Positions 4,540-12,150 of a DNA stretch of 12,289 nucleotides are shown here, piece after piece. A program made the translations under genes and the position numbers. Location: assembly GCA_934654805.1 (NCBI GenBank), contig CAKUGW010000098.1:1-12289 (forward strand), written 5' to 3'. The notes under the pieces were generated by a model that did no database searches, was not told where the DNA came from, and worked only from the letters and a program-made list of their open reading frames with translations. How positions within the stretch are numbered: position 1 is the first letter of the stretch; the number at the start of each line of letters is the position of its first letter. Origin of the DNA: an uncultured Kiritimatiellota bacterium (GTDB lineage Bacteria > Verrucomicrobiota > Kiritimatiellia > RFP12 > UBA1067).

Positions 4540-7095
4540 CTACAGGCTTCTCGGCAGCTCCTCCAGCGAGTAGCACTCGATCGTGTCGCCGACCTGGAAG
4601 CCCTCGTAGTTCGCGAAGCACACGCCGCATTCCTGCTGGCCCGTCACTTCCTTCACCTCGTCCTTGAAGTGGCGCAGCGTCTGCACCTTGCCGTCCCACA
4701 CCTGCGCCTTGCTGCGGAGGATGCGGAAGCGCTCCTTGGCGACGAGCTTGCCGTCGAGCATCTGCGAGCCCGCGATCTTGCCGAGCTTGCCGATGTCGTA
4801 GATCGCCTTGATCTCGGCGTGGCCGAGGACGACCTCCTTGTACTCCGGCGGCAGCAGGTCGAGCATGCAGTTCTTGACGTGGTCCAGAAGCTCGTAGATG
4901 ATGCGGAAGGAGTTGATCCGGACGCCGTCGTGGCGCGCCTGCTGCTGGACGCCCGCGTCGTTGCCGATGTCGAAGCCGACGAGGATCGCCTTGCCGGCGG
5001 CGGCGGACTTGACGTCCGTCAGCGAGACGTTGCCCGTGCCCGTGCCGATGATGTTGAGGCCGACCTTCTCGGACTTGATCTCGTTCAGCGCCTGGACGAT
5101 CGCCTCCAGCGAGCCCTGCGTGTCGGACTTCACGATCACGTTGAGCTCGCGCTTGCCCTCGGCGGCCATCGCGCTCATGAGCGCGTCCAGCGTCGCGGCC
5201 TTCGAGGTCGAGAGGGCCTCCTCCTTCTTCTCCTGCGCGGTCTGCTCGGCGAGCGTGCGCGCGCGCTTCTCGTCCAGCATGACGCGGAACTCGCTGCCGG
5301 CCTCCGGCACGCCCGACAGGCCCGTGCACTTCACCGGCGTCGCCGGCGGGGCCTCCTTGATGCGGCGGCCGTGGTCGTCGATGAGCGCGCGCACCTTGCC
5401 GAAGTGCTCGCCGATGAGGATCGCGTCGCCGACCTTGAGCGTGCCGCCCGTGACGAGCAGCGTCGCGCACGGGCCGAGGCCCTGTTGCAGCTCGGACTCG
5501 ATCACGAAGCCGTTCGCGCGGCGGTTCGGGTTCGCCTGGAGCTCCAGGACCTCCGCCTGCACGAGGATGTTCTCGAGGAGCGCGTCCACTCCGAGGCCCG
5601 TCACGCCCGAGACGGGGCAGCAGATGATGTCGCCGCCCCAGTCCTCCGGCGTCAGGCCCCGCTTCTGGAGCTGCTGCTTGACGCGGTCGACGTTCGCCGT
5701 CGGCTTGTCGGCCTTCGTGATCGCGACCATGATCTGCACGCCCGTCTGGCGGCAGACCCTGATGCACTCCTCGGTCTGCGGCATGATGCCGTCGTCGGCC
5801 GCCACGATGAGGACGGCGATGTCGGTGATCTGCGCGCCGCGCGCCCGCATCGCGCTGAACGCGGCGTGGCCGGGCGTGTCGAGGAACGTGATCTTCTTGC
5901 CCGCGATCTCGACCTGGTAGGCGGAGATCTGCTGGGTGATGCCGCCGGCCTCGCCCGCCGCGACGTGCTCCTTGCGGATGTAGTCCATCAGCGTCGTCTT
6001 GCCATGGTCAACGTGGCCGAGGAACGTGACGACCGGCGCGCGCGGCTTCAGCGTCTCGGGCGGATCCTCGGGGATGAGGTCGTCCGCGTCGATCGCCTTC
6101 AGCACGGGCTTCGCCGCCGCCTTGTCGCGGGCGTGCTCGATCGTCACCTTGAAGCCGTACTTCTCGGCGACCTTCGTCGCGACGTCCGGCTCGACGCGCT
6201 GGTTGATGGACGCGAGGACCTTCAGCCCCATCAGGTCGGCGATCAGGCGGTTCGGCTTGATGTTGAGCTTCGCCGCGAGATCCTTCACGATCACCGCGCC
6301 GCGAATCGAGATCTCCTTGTTCGCCTCGTCCACGGAAATGCGGCTGCCCTGCTCCATCACCTTCGGCGCCACCACGCGCGGCGCGCCACGGTCAAGGCCC
6401 TTGCCGCCCTCGCGGTCCTTCCGGCCCTTGCCGCCGTCGCGCCCGGCGACGCCCACGGAAATCACGGGCTTCGGCGGCTTCGGCTTCGGGGCGGCCGCGA
6501 CGGAAATCGAGATCGTCGCCGCCGGCCGCGCGTGCTGGAGCGGACGGAACCCGGCCGCCGTCAAGCCCGTCTTCGCGGCGGAGATCGCCGGAACGACCTT
6601 CGGCTTCACGCCCGGCGCCATGCGGATCTTGGGTGGCTGAGCGGGTGTGGGGGGGAGAAGTGAGGGCTGAGCGGCGAGAGATGAGGGGGAAGGGGCGGAA
6701 TTCGAGGAGGAAGCCGCCTCGCGCGTCCCTCGCGCCTCTTCCGCCGCACGCGCCTGGGCCTCCGTCGCCGCCGCCGAAGCCGCGCCCGCCGTCGCCGCGG
6801 CCTTGAACGCCTTGCCTTCCGCCGCGTCCTTCGCGATCTTCAGGTGCTCGGCGAGCTTCGCCCTCTGCGCGGCGAAGAACGCGGCGTTCAGCTCGGCCGC
6901 GCGCTTCGTCTTCGCGGCGCGCGCCGCCGCGACGTCGGCCTTCGGCGCGTTCGCGAGCGCCAGCCTGAGCGCGGCGAGCTCGCCTTCCTCGACCGCGCTG
7001 ATCGCGCTCGTGACCTCGACGCCGGCCTTCTCGGCCACACGCAGGACTTCGGCGCTCGTGACGCCCGCCTCCTTGGCAATTTCACAGACTCTCAT
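4540..7095 (-). CDS. infB: Translation initiation factor IF-2
   Basis: This 851-residue GTPase brings initiator fMet-tRNA to the 30S subunit and promotes subunit joining. Residues 1-50 form an IF2_N module (MRVCEIAKEAGVTSAEVLRV). An Ala-rich helical and then Pro/Lys/Gly-rich linker runs to about 255, and a second IF2_N module spans about 262-320. The G domain has G1 GHVDHGKT (360-367), G2 GGITQ (384-388) and G3 DTPGH (406-410). G4 is TKAD (460-463) rather than the usual NKxD, and G5 is SGV (496-498) rather than SAK. Domains II, III and C2 follow, ending with QQECGVCFANYEGFQVGDTIE. The ribosome binding site GGAGAGGAAGG overlaps the nusA stop; the gap to nusA is 4 bp. A heptamer-repeat tract encodes linker residues around 132-146. 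Usual neighbours rbfA and truB are missing. Confidence 0.96.
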   Translation of the reverse strand: MRVCEIAKEAGVTSAEVLRVAEKAGVEVTSAISAVEEGELAALRLALANAPKADVAAARAAKTKRAAELNAAFFAAQRAKLAEHLKIAKDAAEGKAFKAAATAGAASAAATEAQARAAEEARGTREAASSSNSAPSPSSLAAQPSLLPPTPAQPPKIRMAPGVKPKVVPAISAAKTGLTAAGFRPLQHARPAATISISVAAAPKPKPPKPVISVGVAGRDGGKGRKDREGGKGLDRGAPRVVAPKVMEQGSRISVDEANKEISIRGAVIVKDLAAKLNIKPNRLIADLMGLKVLASINQRVEPDVATKVAEKYGFKVTIEHARDKAAAKPVLKAIDADDLIPEDPPETLKPRAPVVTFLGHVDHGKTTLMDYIRKEHVAAGEAGGITQQISAYQVEIAGKKITFLDTPGHAAFSAMRARGAQITDIAVLIVAADDGIMPQTEECIRVCRQTGVQIMVAITKADKPTANVDRVKQQLQKRGLTPEDWGGDIICCPVSGVTGLGVDALLENILVQAEVLELQANPNRRANGFVIESELQQGLGPCATLLVTGGTLKVGDAILIGEHFGKVRALIDDHGRRIKEAPPATPVKCTGLSGVPEAGSEFRVMLDEKRARTLAEQTAQEKKEEALSTSKAATLDALMSAMAAEGKRELNVIVKSDTQGSLEAIVQALNEIKSEKVGLNIIGTGTGNVSLTDVKSAAAGKAILVGFDIGNDAGVQQQARHDGVRINSFRIIYELLDHVKNCMLDLLPPEYKEVVLGHAEIKAIYDIGKLGKIAGSQMLDGKLVAKERFRILRSKAQVWDGKVQTLRHFKDEVKEVTGQQECGVCFANYEGFQVGDTIECYSLEELPRSL
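6630..6700. repeat. Purine-rich heptamer tract inside infB
   Basis: On the plus strand this stretch is G/A-rich, and from 6659 to 6700 it reads as six degenerate 7-bp units with the core GnTGAGn, including GATGAGG at 6680-6686, a unit also found in the glgB tract. It encodes the Ser/Pro-rich part of the IF-2 linker (about residues 132-155), where sequence is free to vary. Pyrimidine-rich sequence with CCCTCGCGCC (6727-6736) follows shortly after. Confidence 0.5.
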
Positions 7096-7099
7096 GGGT

Positions 7100-8386
7100 T
7101 CAGCCTTCCTCTCCCTCGCGCGCCTCCGCCGTCATCGCGGCCACGGCCTTCGCCGCCGCGTAGACGCCCTTCGCCGTCACCTCGTCGAGGCCCGTCGCCG
7201 CGATGAAGCTCGCCTCGTCCTCCTCCGCGATGCCGTCCACCGTGAGGTAGCCCGCGTCGGCCATCTGCGTCGCGACCGCCGTGGAGACCGAGAACATCTC
7301 GGCAAGCTCCTTGATCGCCTCGGCCTTCTGGTCCTCGAACGAGGCCGTCGCCATCGACTTCTTCACCTCGACGTGCCAGCCCGTGAGCTTCGTCGCGAGG
7401 CGCACGTTCTGGCCGCGCTTGCCGATCGCGAGCGAATACTGGTCGGCCGCCGCGACGCAGCGCACCGTGTTCGGCACCGACGGGTCGATCTCGATGGACT
7501 CCAGCTTCGCCGGCGCGAGCGCCTGGGCGACGTACTGGCGGATGTCCTCGTTCCAGCGCACGATGTCGATCTTCTCGCCGGAAAGCTCGTTGACGATCGT
7601 CCGCACCCGGCTGCCGCGCTGGCCGACGCACGCGCCGACCGGATCGACCGACTCGTTCGACGTGCGCACCGCGATCTTCGCCCGGTAGCCGGGGTCGCGG
7701 CTCACGCCCATGATCTCCACGACGCCGTCGGCGATCTCGCTCACCTCCAGCCGGAACAGCGCCTCGACGAACTTGCCGTCGGCGCGCGACAGCGTCACGG
7801 ACGGCCCCTTCGCGTCGGGATCGACGCGCTTGATGATCGCGCGGATCGGGTCGCCGACCTGGTAGTCCTCCGTCGGGATGCGCTCCTTCGCCGGCAGCAC
7901 CATCTCGGTCTTGCCGACCGTCACGTACGTGTCGCGGTGGGAGATCGCCGAGACCGTGCCGGAGACGATGTCGCCGATGCGGTCGCGGTATTCACTGAAG
8001 GTGTTCGTGCGCTCGGCCTCTCGGATCTTCAGCATGATCATCTGCCGCGAGGTCTGCGCCGCGATGCGGCCGAGGCGCGACGCCGGCATCTCGACCTCGA
8101 TCGTCTCGCCCGCCGCCACGGGGTTGCCGTGGTTGCAGCGCGCCGCGCGCGCCGTCGAGATGAAGCCGACGCCCGTGTCCTCGTCGGACACGACCAGCGT
8201 GTCGTAGACGTGGAGTGAAAGGTCCTTGCGGTCAATGGCGACGCGCAAGTCGTTCGTCACGGTTGAATTCTTCCGTGCCGCCTGCGCAATCGCCTGCTCG
8301 ATCGCCGTCAGGACAATCTCGCGGCTCACGCCACGCTCGCTCTCGATATGCTGCACGACCGCGAGCAGCTGACTGTTCATCGCCAT
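7100..8386 (-). CDS. nusA: Transcription termination/antitermination factor NusA
   Basis: This 428-residue protein binds RNA polymerase and nascent RNA and modulates pausing, termination and antitermination. The RNAP-binding N-domain (1-130) starts LLAVVQHIESERGVSREIVL. An S1 domain spans about 135-200 (GDIVSGTVSAISHRDTYVTV). KH1 carries DPVGACVGQRGSRV (248-261) and KH2 carries AIGKRGQNVRLA (320-331). A single helix-hairpin-helix repeat region (about 350-415) and an acidic tail follow; the protein is shorter than the E. coli form, which has two such C-terminal repeats. The ATG at 8386 follows AAGGAG with 6 nt spacing. infB follows 4 bp later. The usual upstream rimP is absent: a sigma-70 promoter and a leader hairpin are found instead, so nusA heads its own operon here. 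Confidence 0.96.
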   Translation of the reverse strand: MAMNSQLLAVVQHIESERGVSREIVLTAIEQAIAQAARKNSTVTNDLRVAIDRKDLSLHVYDTLVVSDEDTGVGFISTARAARCNHGNPVAAGETIEVEMPASRLGRIAAQTSRQMIMLKIREAERTNTFSEYRDRIGDIVSGTVSAISHRDTYVTVGKTEMVLPAKERIPTEDYQVGDPIRAIIKRVDPDAKGPSVTLSRADGKFVEALFRLEVSEIADGVVEIMGVSRDPGYRAKIAVRTSNESVDPVGACVGQRGSRVRTIVNELSGEKIDIVRWNEDIRQYVAQALAPAKLESIEIDPSVPNTVRCVAAADQYSLAIGKRGQNVRLATKLTGWHVEVKKSMATASFEDQKAEAIKELAEMFSVSTAVATQMADAGYLTVDGIAEEDEASFIAATGLDEVTAKGVYAAAKAVAAMTAEAREGEEG

Positions 8387-8407
8387 CTTTCACTCCTTTT
8401 TTCTGTC

Positions 8408-8434
8408 AAAAATCAAAACGAACCCCTCGGTTCG
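8408..8434 (-). terminator. Terminator-like hairpin in the nusA leader
   Basis: On the minus strand CGAACC (8429-8434), loop GAGG, GGTTCG (8419-8424) is followed at once by TTTTGATTTTT. The stem is a perfect 6 bp and the T-tract is strong. It lies between the nusA promoter (8463-8491) and the nusA start (8386), so transcripts from that promoter must pass it. It could attenuate nusA-infB, perhaps through NusA itself, or simply end read-through from glgB. Confidence 0.6.
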
Positions 8435-8462
8435 ACCCGCTGGATCGCCGAAAGATGCGTGT

Positions 8463-8491
8463 AGAATACCTTTTTCTGGCGCAAAAGTCAA
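8463..8491 (-). promoter_or_regulatory. Sigma-70 promoter of nusA-infB
   Basis: On the minus strand TTGACT (8486-8491) and TATTCT (8463-8468) are separated by exactly 17 bp. The expected start near 8456 gives a leader of about 70 nt containing the hairpin at 8408-8434. It is the only promoter in this window with both a clear -35 and -10 for the main sigma factor. Confidence 0.75.
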
Positions 8492-8505
8492 CCGTGCGGC
8501 GTCCT

Positions 8506-10593
8506 TCACGTGCGCTTCAGCACGACGGCCGTGCGCGCGGGCAGGTAGAGCCTCACCTGCTGGACGAACTCGTGGCGCGCCGCGTCGAGGACGAGCGCGG
8601 GCGCGTAGGTGACGCCGGGCTGGACGCGGCCCTGCCCGCCGAAGCGCGGCTCGTCCGTGTCGAGGAGGTGCCGCCAGTCGGACGCCGGCGGCACGAGGAC
8701 GCCGTAGTCCTCGAAGCTCCGCGACGGATGGAAGTTGAAGACGAAGAGGAGGTCGCCGCGCACGAACGCGAGCACCTTGTCCGCCTCGTTGCAGACGAGC
8801 CTCGCCGGCGTCGCGCCGAGAGCCCCGCGCCTCCCGAAGAGGGCCTTGCCGGACTTCAGCGCGGCGACCATCGCCGCGTCGAAGTCGCCAAGCGCCTTGA
8901 AGCGCAGGCCCGGATCGTCCCGGAGCGACCACTGACGGCGGCAGTGGCTGTAGTCCCAGCCGTTCTCCGCGCGCGGGAAGTCGATCCACTCCGGGTGCCC
9001 GAACTCGTTGCCCATGAAGTTGAGGTAGGCCCCGCCCGACAGGGCCGCCGTCGCGAGCCGCGCCATCTTGTGGAGCGCGACCGCGCGGTCGACCGCGAGG
9101 CCGTGCTGGTCCCGGCCCATGCCCCAGTAGACCGCCGCGTCCGCCATCGTGAAGAAGAACGTCTTGCCGCCGACGAGAGCCTGGTCGTGGCTCTCGACAT
9201 ACGAGACGACCCTCTCCTCCGCGCGGCGGTCCGTGAGCGCATGGTAGAGGCCGCCCATCGACCAGTCCTCGTCGCGCACCTTCTCCGCAAGGCGGAACCA
9301 GTAGTCCGGCTCGCCCATCGCCATGCGGTAGTCGAAGCCGATGCCGCAGTCCGCCGCCGGCGCGGCGACGCCCGGCAGGCCCGAGACGTCCTCCGCGACC
9401 GTGATGGCGCGCGGGTTCGTCTCGTGGATGACGCGGTTCGCGAGCGCGAGGTAGCACCAGGCGTCGTCGTCCATCGAGCCGTTGAAGTACTGCCCGTAGT
9501 CGGTGAACGCCGCACCGAGCCCGTGGTCCCAGAAGAGCATCGACGTCACGCCGTCGAAGCGGTAGCCGTCGAAGCCGTATTCCTGCAGCCAGAACTTGCA
9601 GTTCGAGAGCAGGAAGTGCAGGACTTCCGTCTTGCCGTAGTCGAAGCAGCGGCTGCCCCACGCCGAATGCCAGCCCTTCGCGCCCGAATGGAAATACTGG
9701 TAATCCGTCCCGTCGAAGCGCGAGAGGCCGTCCCGCTCGTTCGCGACCGCGTGGGAATGGACGAGATCCATGATGACGCGAAGCCCCATCCCGTGCGCCG
9801 TGTCGACGAGGCTCTTGAGGTCGTCCGGCGTGCCGAAGCGCGACGAGGCGGCAAAGAAGCTCGACACGTGGTAGCCGAAGCTGCCGTAGTACGGATGCTC
9901 CATGACGGCCATCAGCTGCACGGTGTCGTAGCCGGCGGCCTTGATGCGCGGCAGCATCTCGTCGCGGAACTCGGCGTATGTATGGACGCGCGGCTCCTCG
10001 CCCGCCATGCCGACATGGGCCTCGTAGATGAAAGGATGAGGGAAGAAGGATGAAGGAAGAAGTCTTGCGGCCGTCTGTCCTTCGTCCTTTGTCCCTTGTC
10101 CGCCCCTCGCGCCCGCGTCGACGCCCGCGTTCTTCCAGCGGTAGGGGCGCGGCGGATGCCAGACGCAGGCGGAGAAGAGTTTCGTCTCCGAATCCTGCAC
10201 GACGTAGCGCGCGTAGGCGGGAATGCGTTCGCCGCGCCCGCCCTCCCAGCGCATCTCCAGATGATACTTGTCGAGGTGGCGAATCTTCGCCGCCGGGATG
10301 CGCCGCTCCCAGACGTCCGTCCCCGGCTTGCGGAAGACCTCGAAGGCCGGGTCGATCTTCCAGCCGTTGAAGTCGCCGACGAGCCACATCGACGTCGCGT
10401 GGGGCGCCCACTCGCGGAACACCCAGCCGCGCCGGTCGCGGTGGAGGCCGAAGTAGTTGTGCGCGTTCGCCCAGTCGGCGAGCGAGGTCTGGCCCTGCGT
10501 CAGCTCCGCCGCGCGCGCACAGGCATGCGCCGCGCGTCCGCGCACGGCGGCTTCAAAGGGCTTCAGGTAGGGGTCGTCGAGTAGATGTGCCAT
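8506..10593 (-). CDS. glgB: 1,4-alpha-glucan branching enzyme, eukaryote-like GH13_8 type
   Basis: This 695-residue enzyme cuts alpha-1,4-glucan and re-attaches the chain through alpha-1,6 bonds in glycogen synthesis. A CBM48 module lies at about 45-150 (FREWAPHATSMWLVGDFNGW). The GH13 barrel follows with region I DLVHSH (276-281), region II GYRFDGVTS with nucleophile Asp347, region III VAEDVSG with acid Glu401 and region IV ESHDQ with His469-Asp470. An all-beta C-domain ends at VVLKRT. IYEAHVGM at 189-196 and the region II sequence resemble plant, fungal and animal branching enzymes more than E. coli GlgB. Residues about 155-188 are a low-complexity insert from a heptamer repeat tract, between CBM48 and the barrel. 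The start at 10593 follows GGAGG 5 nt upstream. purF ends 46 bp upstream; glgB has its own extended -10. No other glycogen gene is present. Confidence 0.94.
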   Translation of the reverse strand: MAHLLDDPYLKPFEAAVRGRAAHACARAAELTQGQTSLADWANAHNYFGLHRDRRGWVFREWAPHATSMWLVGDFNGWKIDPAFEVFRKPGTDVWERRIPAAKIRHLDKYHLEMRWEGGRGERIPAYARYVVQDSETKLFSACVWHPPRPYRWKNAGVDAGARGGQGTKDEGQTAARLLPSSFFPHPFIYEAHVGMAGEEPRVHTYAEFRDEMLPRIKAAGYDTVQLMAVMEHPYYGSFGYHVSSFFAASSRFGTPDDLKSLVDTAHGMGLRVIMDLVHSHAVANERDGLSRFDGTDYQYFHSGAKGWHSAWGSRCFDYGKTEVLHFLLSNCKFWLQEYGFDGYRFDGVTSMLFWDHGLGAAFTDYGQYFNGSMDDDAWCYLALANRVIHETNPRAITVAEDVSGLPGVAAPAADCGIGFDYRMAMGEPDYWFRLAEKVRDEDWSMGGLYHALTDRRAEERVVSYVESHDQALVGGKTFFFTMADAAVYWGMGRDQHGLAVDRAVALHKMARLATAALSGGAYLNFMGNEFGHPEWIDFPRAENGWDYSHCRRQWSLRDDPGLRFKALGDFDAAMVAALKSGKALFGRRGALGATPARLVCNEADKVLAFVRGDLLFVFNFHPSRSFEDYGVLVPPASDWRHLLDTDEPRFGGQGRVQPGVTYAPALVLDAARHEFVQQVRLYLPARTAVVLKRT
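10027..10104. repeat. Heptamer tracts with opposite strand bias inside glgB
   Basis: On the plus strand, 10027-10062 is one 8-bp unit plus four 7-bp units of the form GAWGARG. After a 14-bp spacer, 10077-10104 is four 7-bp units starting GTCC (three of the form GTCCYTY). The purine-rich arm followed by a pyrimidine-rich arm makes an imperfect inverted structure. It is read through in frame and encodes about residues 164-189 of GlgB. CCCCTCGCGCC abuts at 10103-10113. Confidence 0.75.
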
Positions 10594-10619
10594 CGTGTCC
10601 TCCGTTTCAGTTGGAGGAC

Positions 10620-10628
10620 ATTATACCA
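10620..10628 (-). promoter_or_regulatory. Extended -10 promoter of glgB
   Basis: On the minus strand the sequence reads TGGTATAAT, in the 46-bp gap between the purF stop and the glgB start. It is identical to the nonamers before hisI and purF. No clear -35 lies in the 3' end of purF. The expected start near 10612 gives a leader of about 20 nt carrying the GGAGG site. Confidence 0.7.
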
Positions 10629-10639
10629 CAAGTCCGCGC

Positions 10640-12103
10640 TCACGTACACCGGTGCGGACACCCCGCGCAGCCATGTGCGCACGAGGCCGGCATCGACGGA
10701 TCCTCGCCCGTCCAGCAGTACGTGCAGAGCCGATCCTTCGGCAGCCCGATCGCCGCGACGAGGTCGTCGACGGTCTGGAACTTGAGCGTCGTGAGGTTCA
10801 GCTTCCGGCGGATGTAGTCGACCATCGCCGCGTACGGCGCGCCGTTCGGGTCGCTGTACTTCGAGACGTCCGCATTCTCGCCCTCCTGCTCGCGGATGAA
10901 CCGCCGCGTGATGAGGTCGTAGACGCTCTTCGAGCGCGAGAAGTTGATGAACCGGCACGGGTAGAGGAGCGGCGGGCACGCGATGCGCACGTGCGTCTCC
11001 CGGCAGCCCTCGCCGTAAAGGCGGTTCGCCTGCTGGCCGAGCTGCGTGCCGCGCACGATCGAGTCGTCGCAGAAGACGAGGCGGCGATCCTTGATGAGGC
11101 CGGGAATCGGGATGAGCTTCATCGACGCGACGCGCTCGCGCTGCTTCTGGTCGGACGGCATGAACGACCGCGCCCACGTCGGCGTGTACTTCACGAACGG
11201 ACGGCAGTACTTGATCGCCCGCTCGTGCGCATAGCCGAGCGCATGGGACGTGCCCGAATCGGGGATGCCGCACGCCGCGTCGGCCGCGATGTCCGCATCG
11301 CGCTTCGCGAGCGCCGCGCCACAGCGGTAGCGCGCCATCTCGACGTTGCGCCCCTCGTAGGACGAGGCCGGGTAGCCGTAGTAGACCCAGAGGAACGAGC
11401 AGATCGCCATCTTCTCCTGCGGCGCAAGAAGCGTCGTCTCGCCCTCCGGCGTCAGCTCGACCATCTCGCCGGGGCCGAGATCGCGCAGGTACGCGTAGCC
11501 GAGGTTCGCGAGCGCGCACGACTCCATGAGGGCAATCGTCGCGCCATCCTTGCGGCCGAGGACGACCGGGGTGCGGCCGAAGCGGTCGCGCGCGGCGAAG
11601 AGGCGCCCGTCGCCCGTCACGATGAGGAGCGAGCAGCTGCCCTTCACCTTCCGCTGCACGTACTTCACGCCCTCGACGAACGACGCCTGCGTCGCGAGCA
11701 GGGCCGAGACGACCTCCGTCGGGCCCACCATGCCGCTCGTCGTCGAGTACTGGAGCTGGGCGGAGTTCGTCCGGAACAGCTCGCCCTTCAGCTCCTCGAT
11801 GTTGGAGATGAGCCCGACGGTCACGATCGCGAACGTGCCGAGGCGCGAGCACATGACGAGCGGCTGCGGGTCGGTGTCGGAGATGACGCCGAGGCCGACG
11901 CGCCCGGCGAAGCGGCCGACGTCATGCTCGAACTTCGAGCGGAACGGCGCGTTCTGGATGTTGTGGATCGCGCGCTGGAAGCCCCCCGCCCCGCAGACGG
12001 CCATGCCGCCGCGATGCGTGCCGAGGTGCGAATGGTAGTCCGTGCCGAAGAAAAGGTCGCTGACGCAGTCCTGTTTCGAGATGACGCCGCAGAAGCCGCC
12101 CAT
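10640..12103 (-). CDS. purF: Amidophosphoribosyltransferase, divergent PurF
   Basis: This 487-residue enzyme catalyses the first committed step of purine synthesis: glutamine ammonia is transferred to PRPP to make phosphoribosylamine. The N-terminal glutaminase (Ntn) domain starts MGGFCGV, so the nucleophile would be Cys5 after removal of MGGF. GTHRGGM (28-34) stands where HRGQ-type motifs occur, and GLGVISDTDPQPL (70-82) replaces the usual RYST region. The phosphoribosyltransferase domain has the PRPP loop LVFCDDSIVRGTQ (342-354). C235, C383, C460 and C463 occupy the four places that hold the 4Fe-4S cluster in the Bacillus enzyme. A short tail adds C475, C479, C482 and C486. AAGGAG lies 5 nt before the ATG. 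I recall the same motif set from Bacteroides-type PurF proteins. glgB follows; no other pur gene is here. Confidence 0.9.
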   Translation of the reverse strand: MGGFCGVISKQDCVSDLFFGTDYHSHLGTHRGGMAVCGAGGFQRAIHNIQNAPFRSKFEHDVGRFAGRVGLGVISDTDPQPLVMCSRLGTFAIVTVGLISNIEELKGELFRTNSAQLQYSTTSGMVGPTEVVSALLATQASFVEGVKYVQRKVKGSCSLLIVTGDGRLFAARDRFGRTPVVLGRKDGATIALMESCALANLGYAYLRDLGPGEMVELTPEGETTLLAPQEKMAICSFLWVYYGYPASSYEGRNVEMARYRCGAALAKRDADIAADAACGIPDSGTSHALGYAHERAIKYCRPFVKYTPTWARSFMPSDQKQRERVASMKLIPIPGLIKDRRLVFCDDSIVRGTQLGQQANRLYGEGCRETHVRIACPPLLYPCRFINFSRSKSVYDLITRRFIREQEGENADVSKYSDPNGAPYAAMVDYIRRKLNLTTLKFQTVDDLVAAIGLPKDRLCTYCWTGEDPSMPASCAHGCAGCPHRCT

Positions 12104-12129
12104 GAAAACTCCTTAGATGTGGTTTGTTG

Positions 12130-12142
12130 TTCGTGTCACGAA
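12130..12142. promoter_or_regulatory. 13-bp palindrome at the purF transcription start
   Basis: TTCGTG-T-CACGAA is a perfect 6-1-6 inverted repeat lying 8 bp downstream of the purF -10 element, at about +2 to +15 of the expected transcript. That is a classic repressor position. It does not resemble the E. coli PurR box or the Bacillus PurBox that I know. Confidence 0.5.
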
Positions 12143-12150
12143 AGGCGTAG

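Noticed and set aside
3988..6663. An 891-codon open frame on the plus strand opposite infB and the ATPase gene
   Set aside because: It is antisense to infB, made of Arg/Leu/Asp/Ala/Val-rich sequence without any domain, and arises from GC-rich codon bias on the other strand.
8215..10053. A 612-codon plus-strand frame opposite nusA and glgB
   Set aside because: It has the same shadow composition, no ribosome binding site of note, and both genes beneath it are certain.
10597..10619. GTCCTCC/GGAGGAC inverted repeat that could hide the glgB ribosome binding site as an RNA switch
   Set aside because: The upstream arm lies between the -10 element and the expected start site, so most of it would not be in the RNA. 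It could still be a DNA operator.
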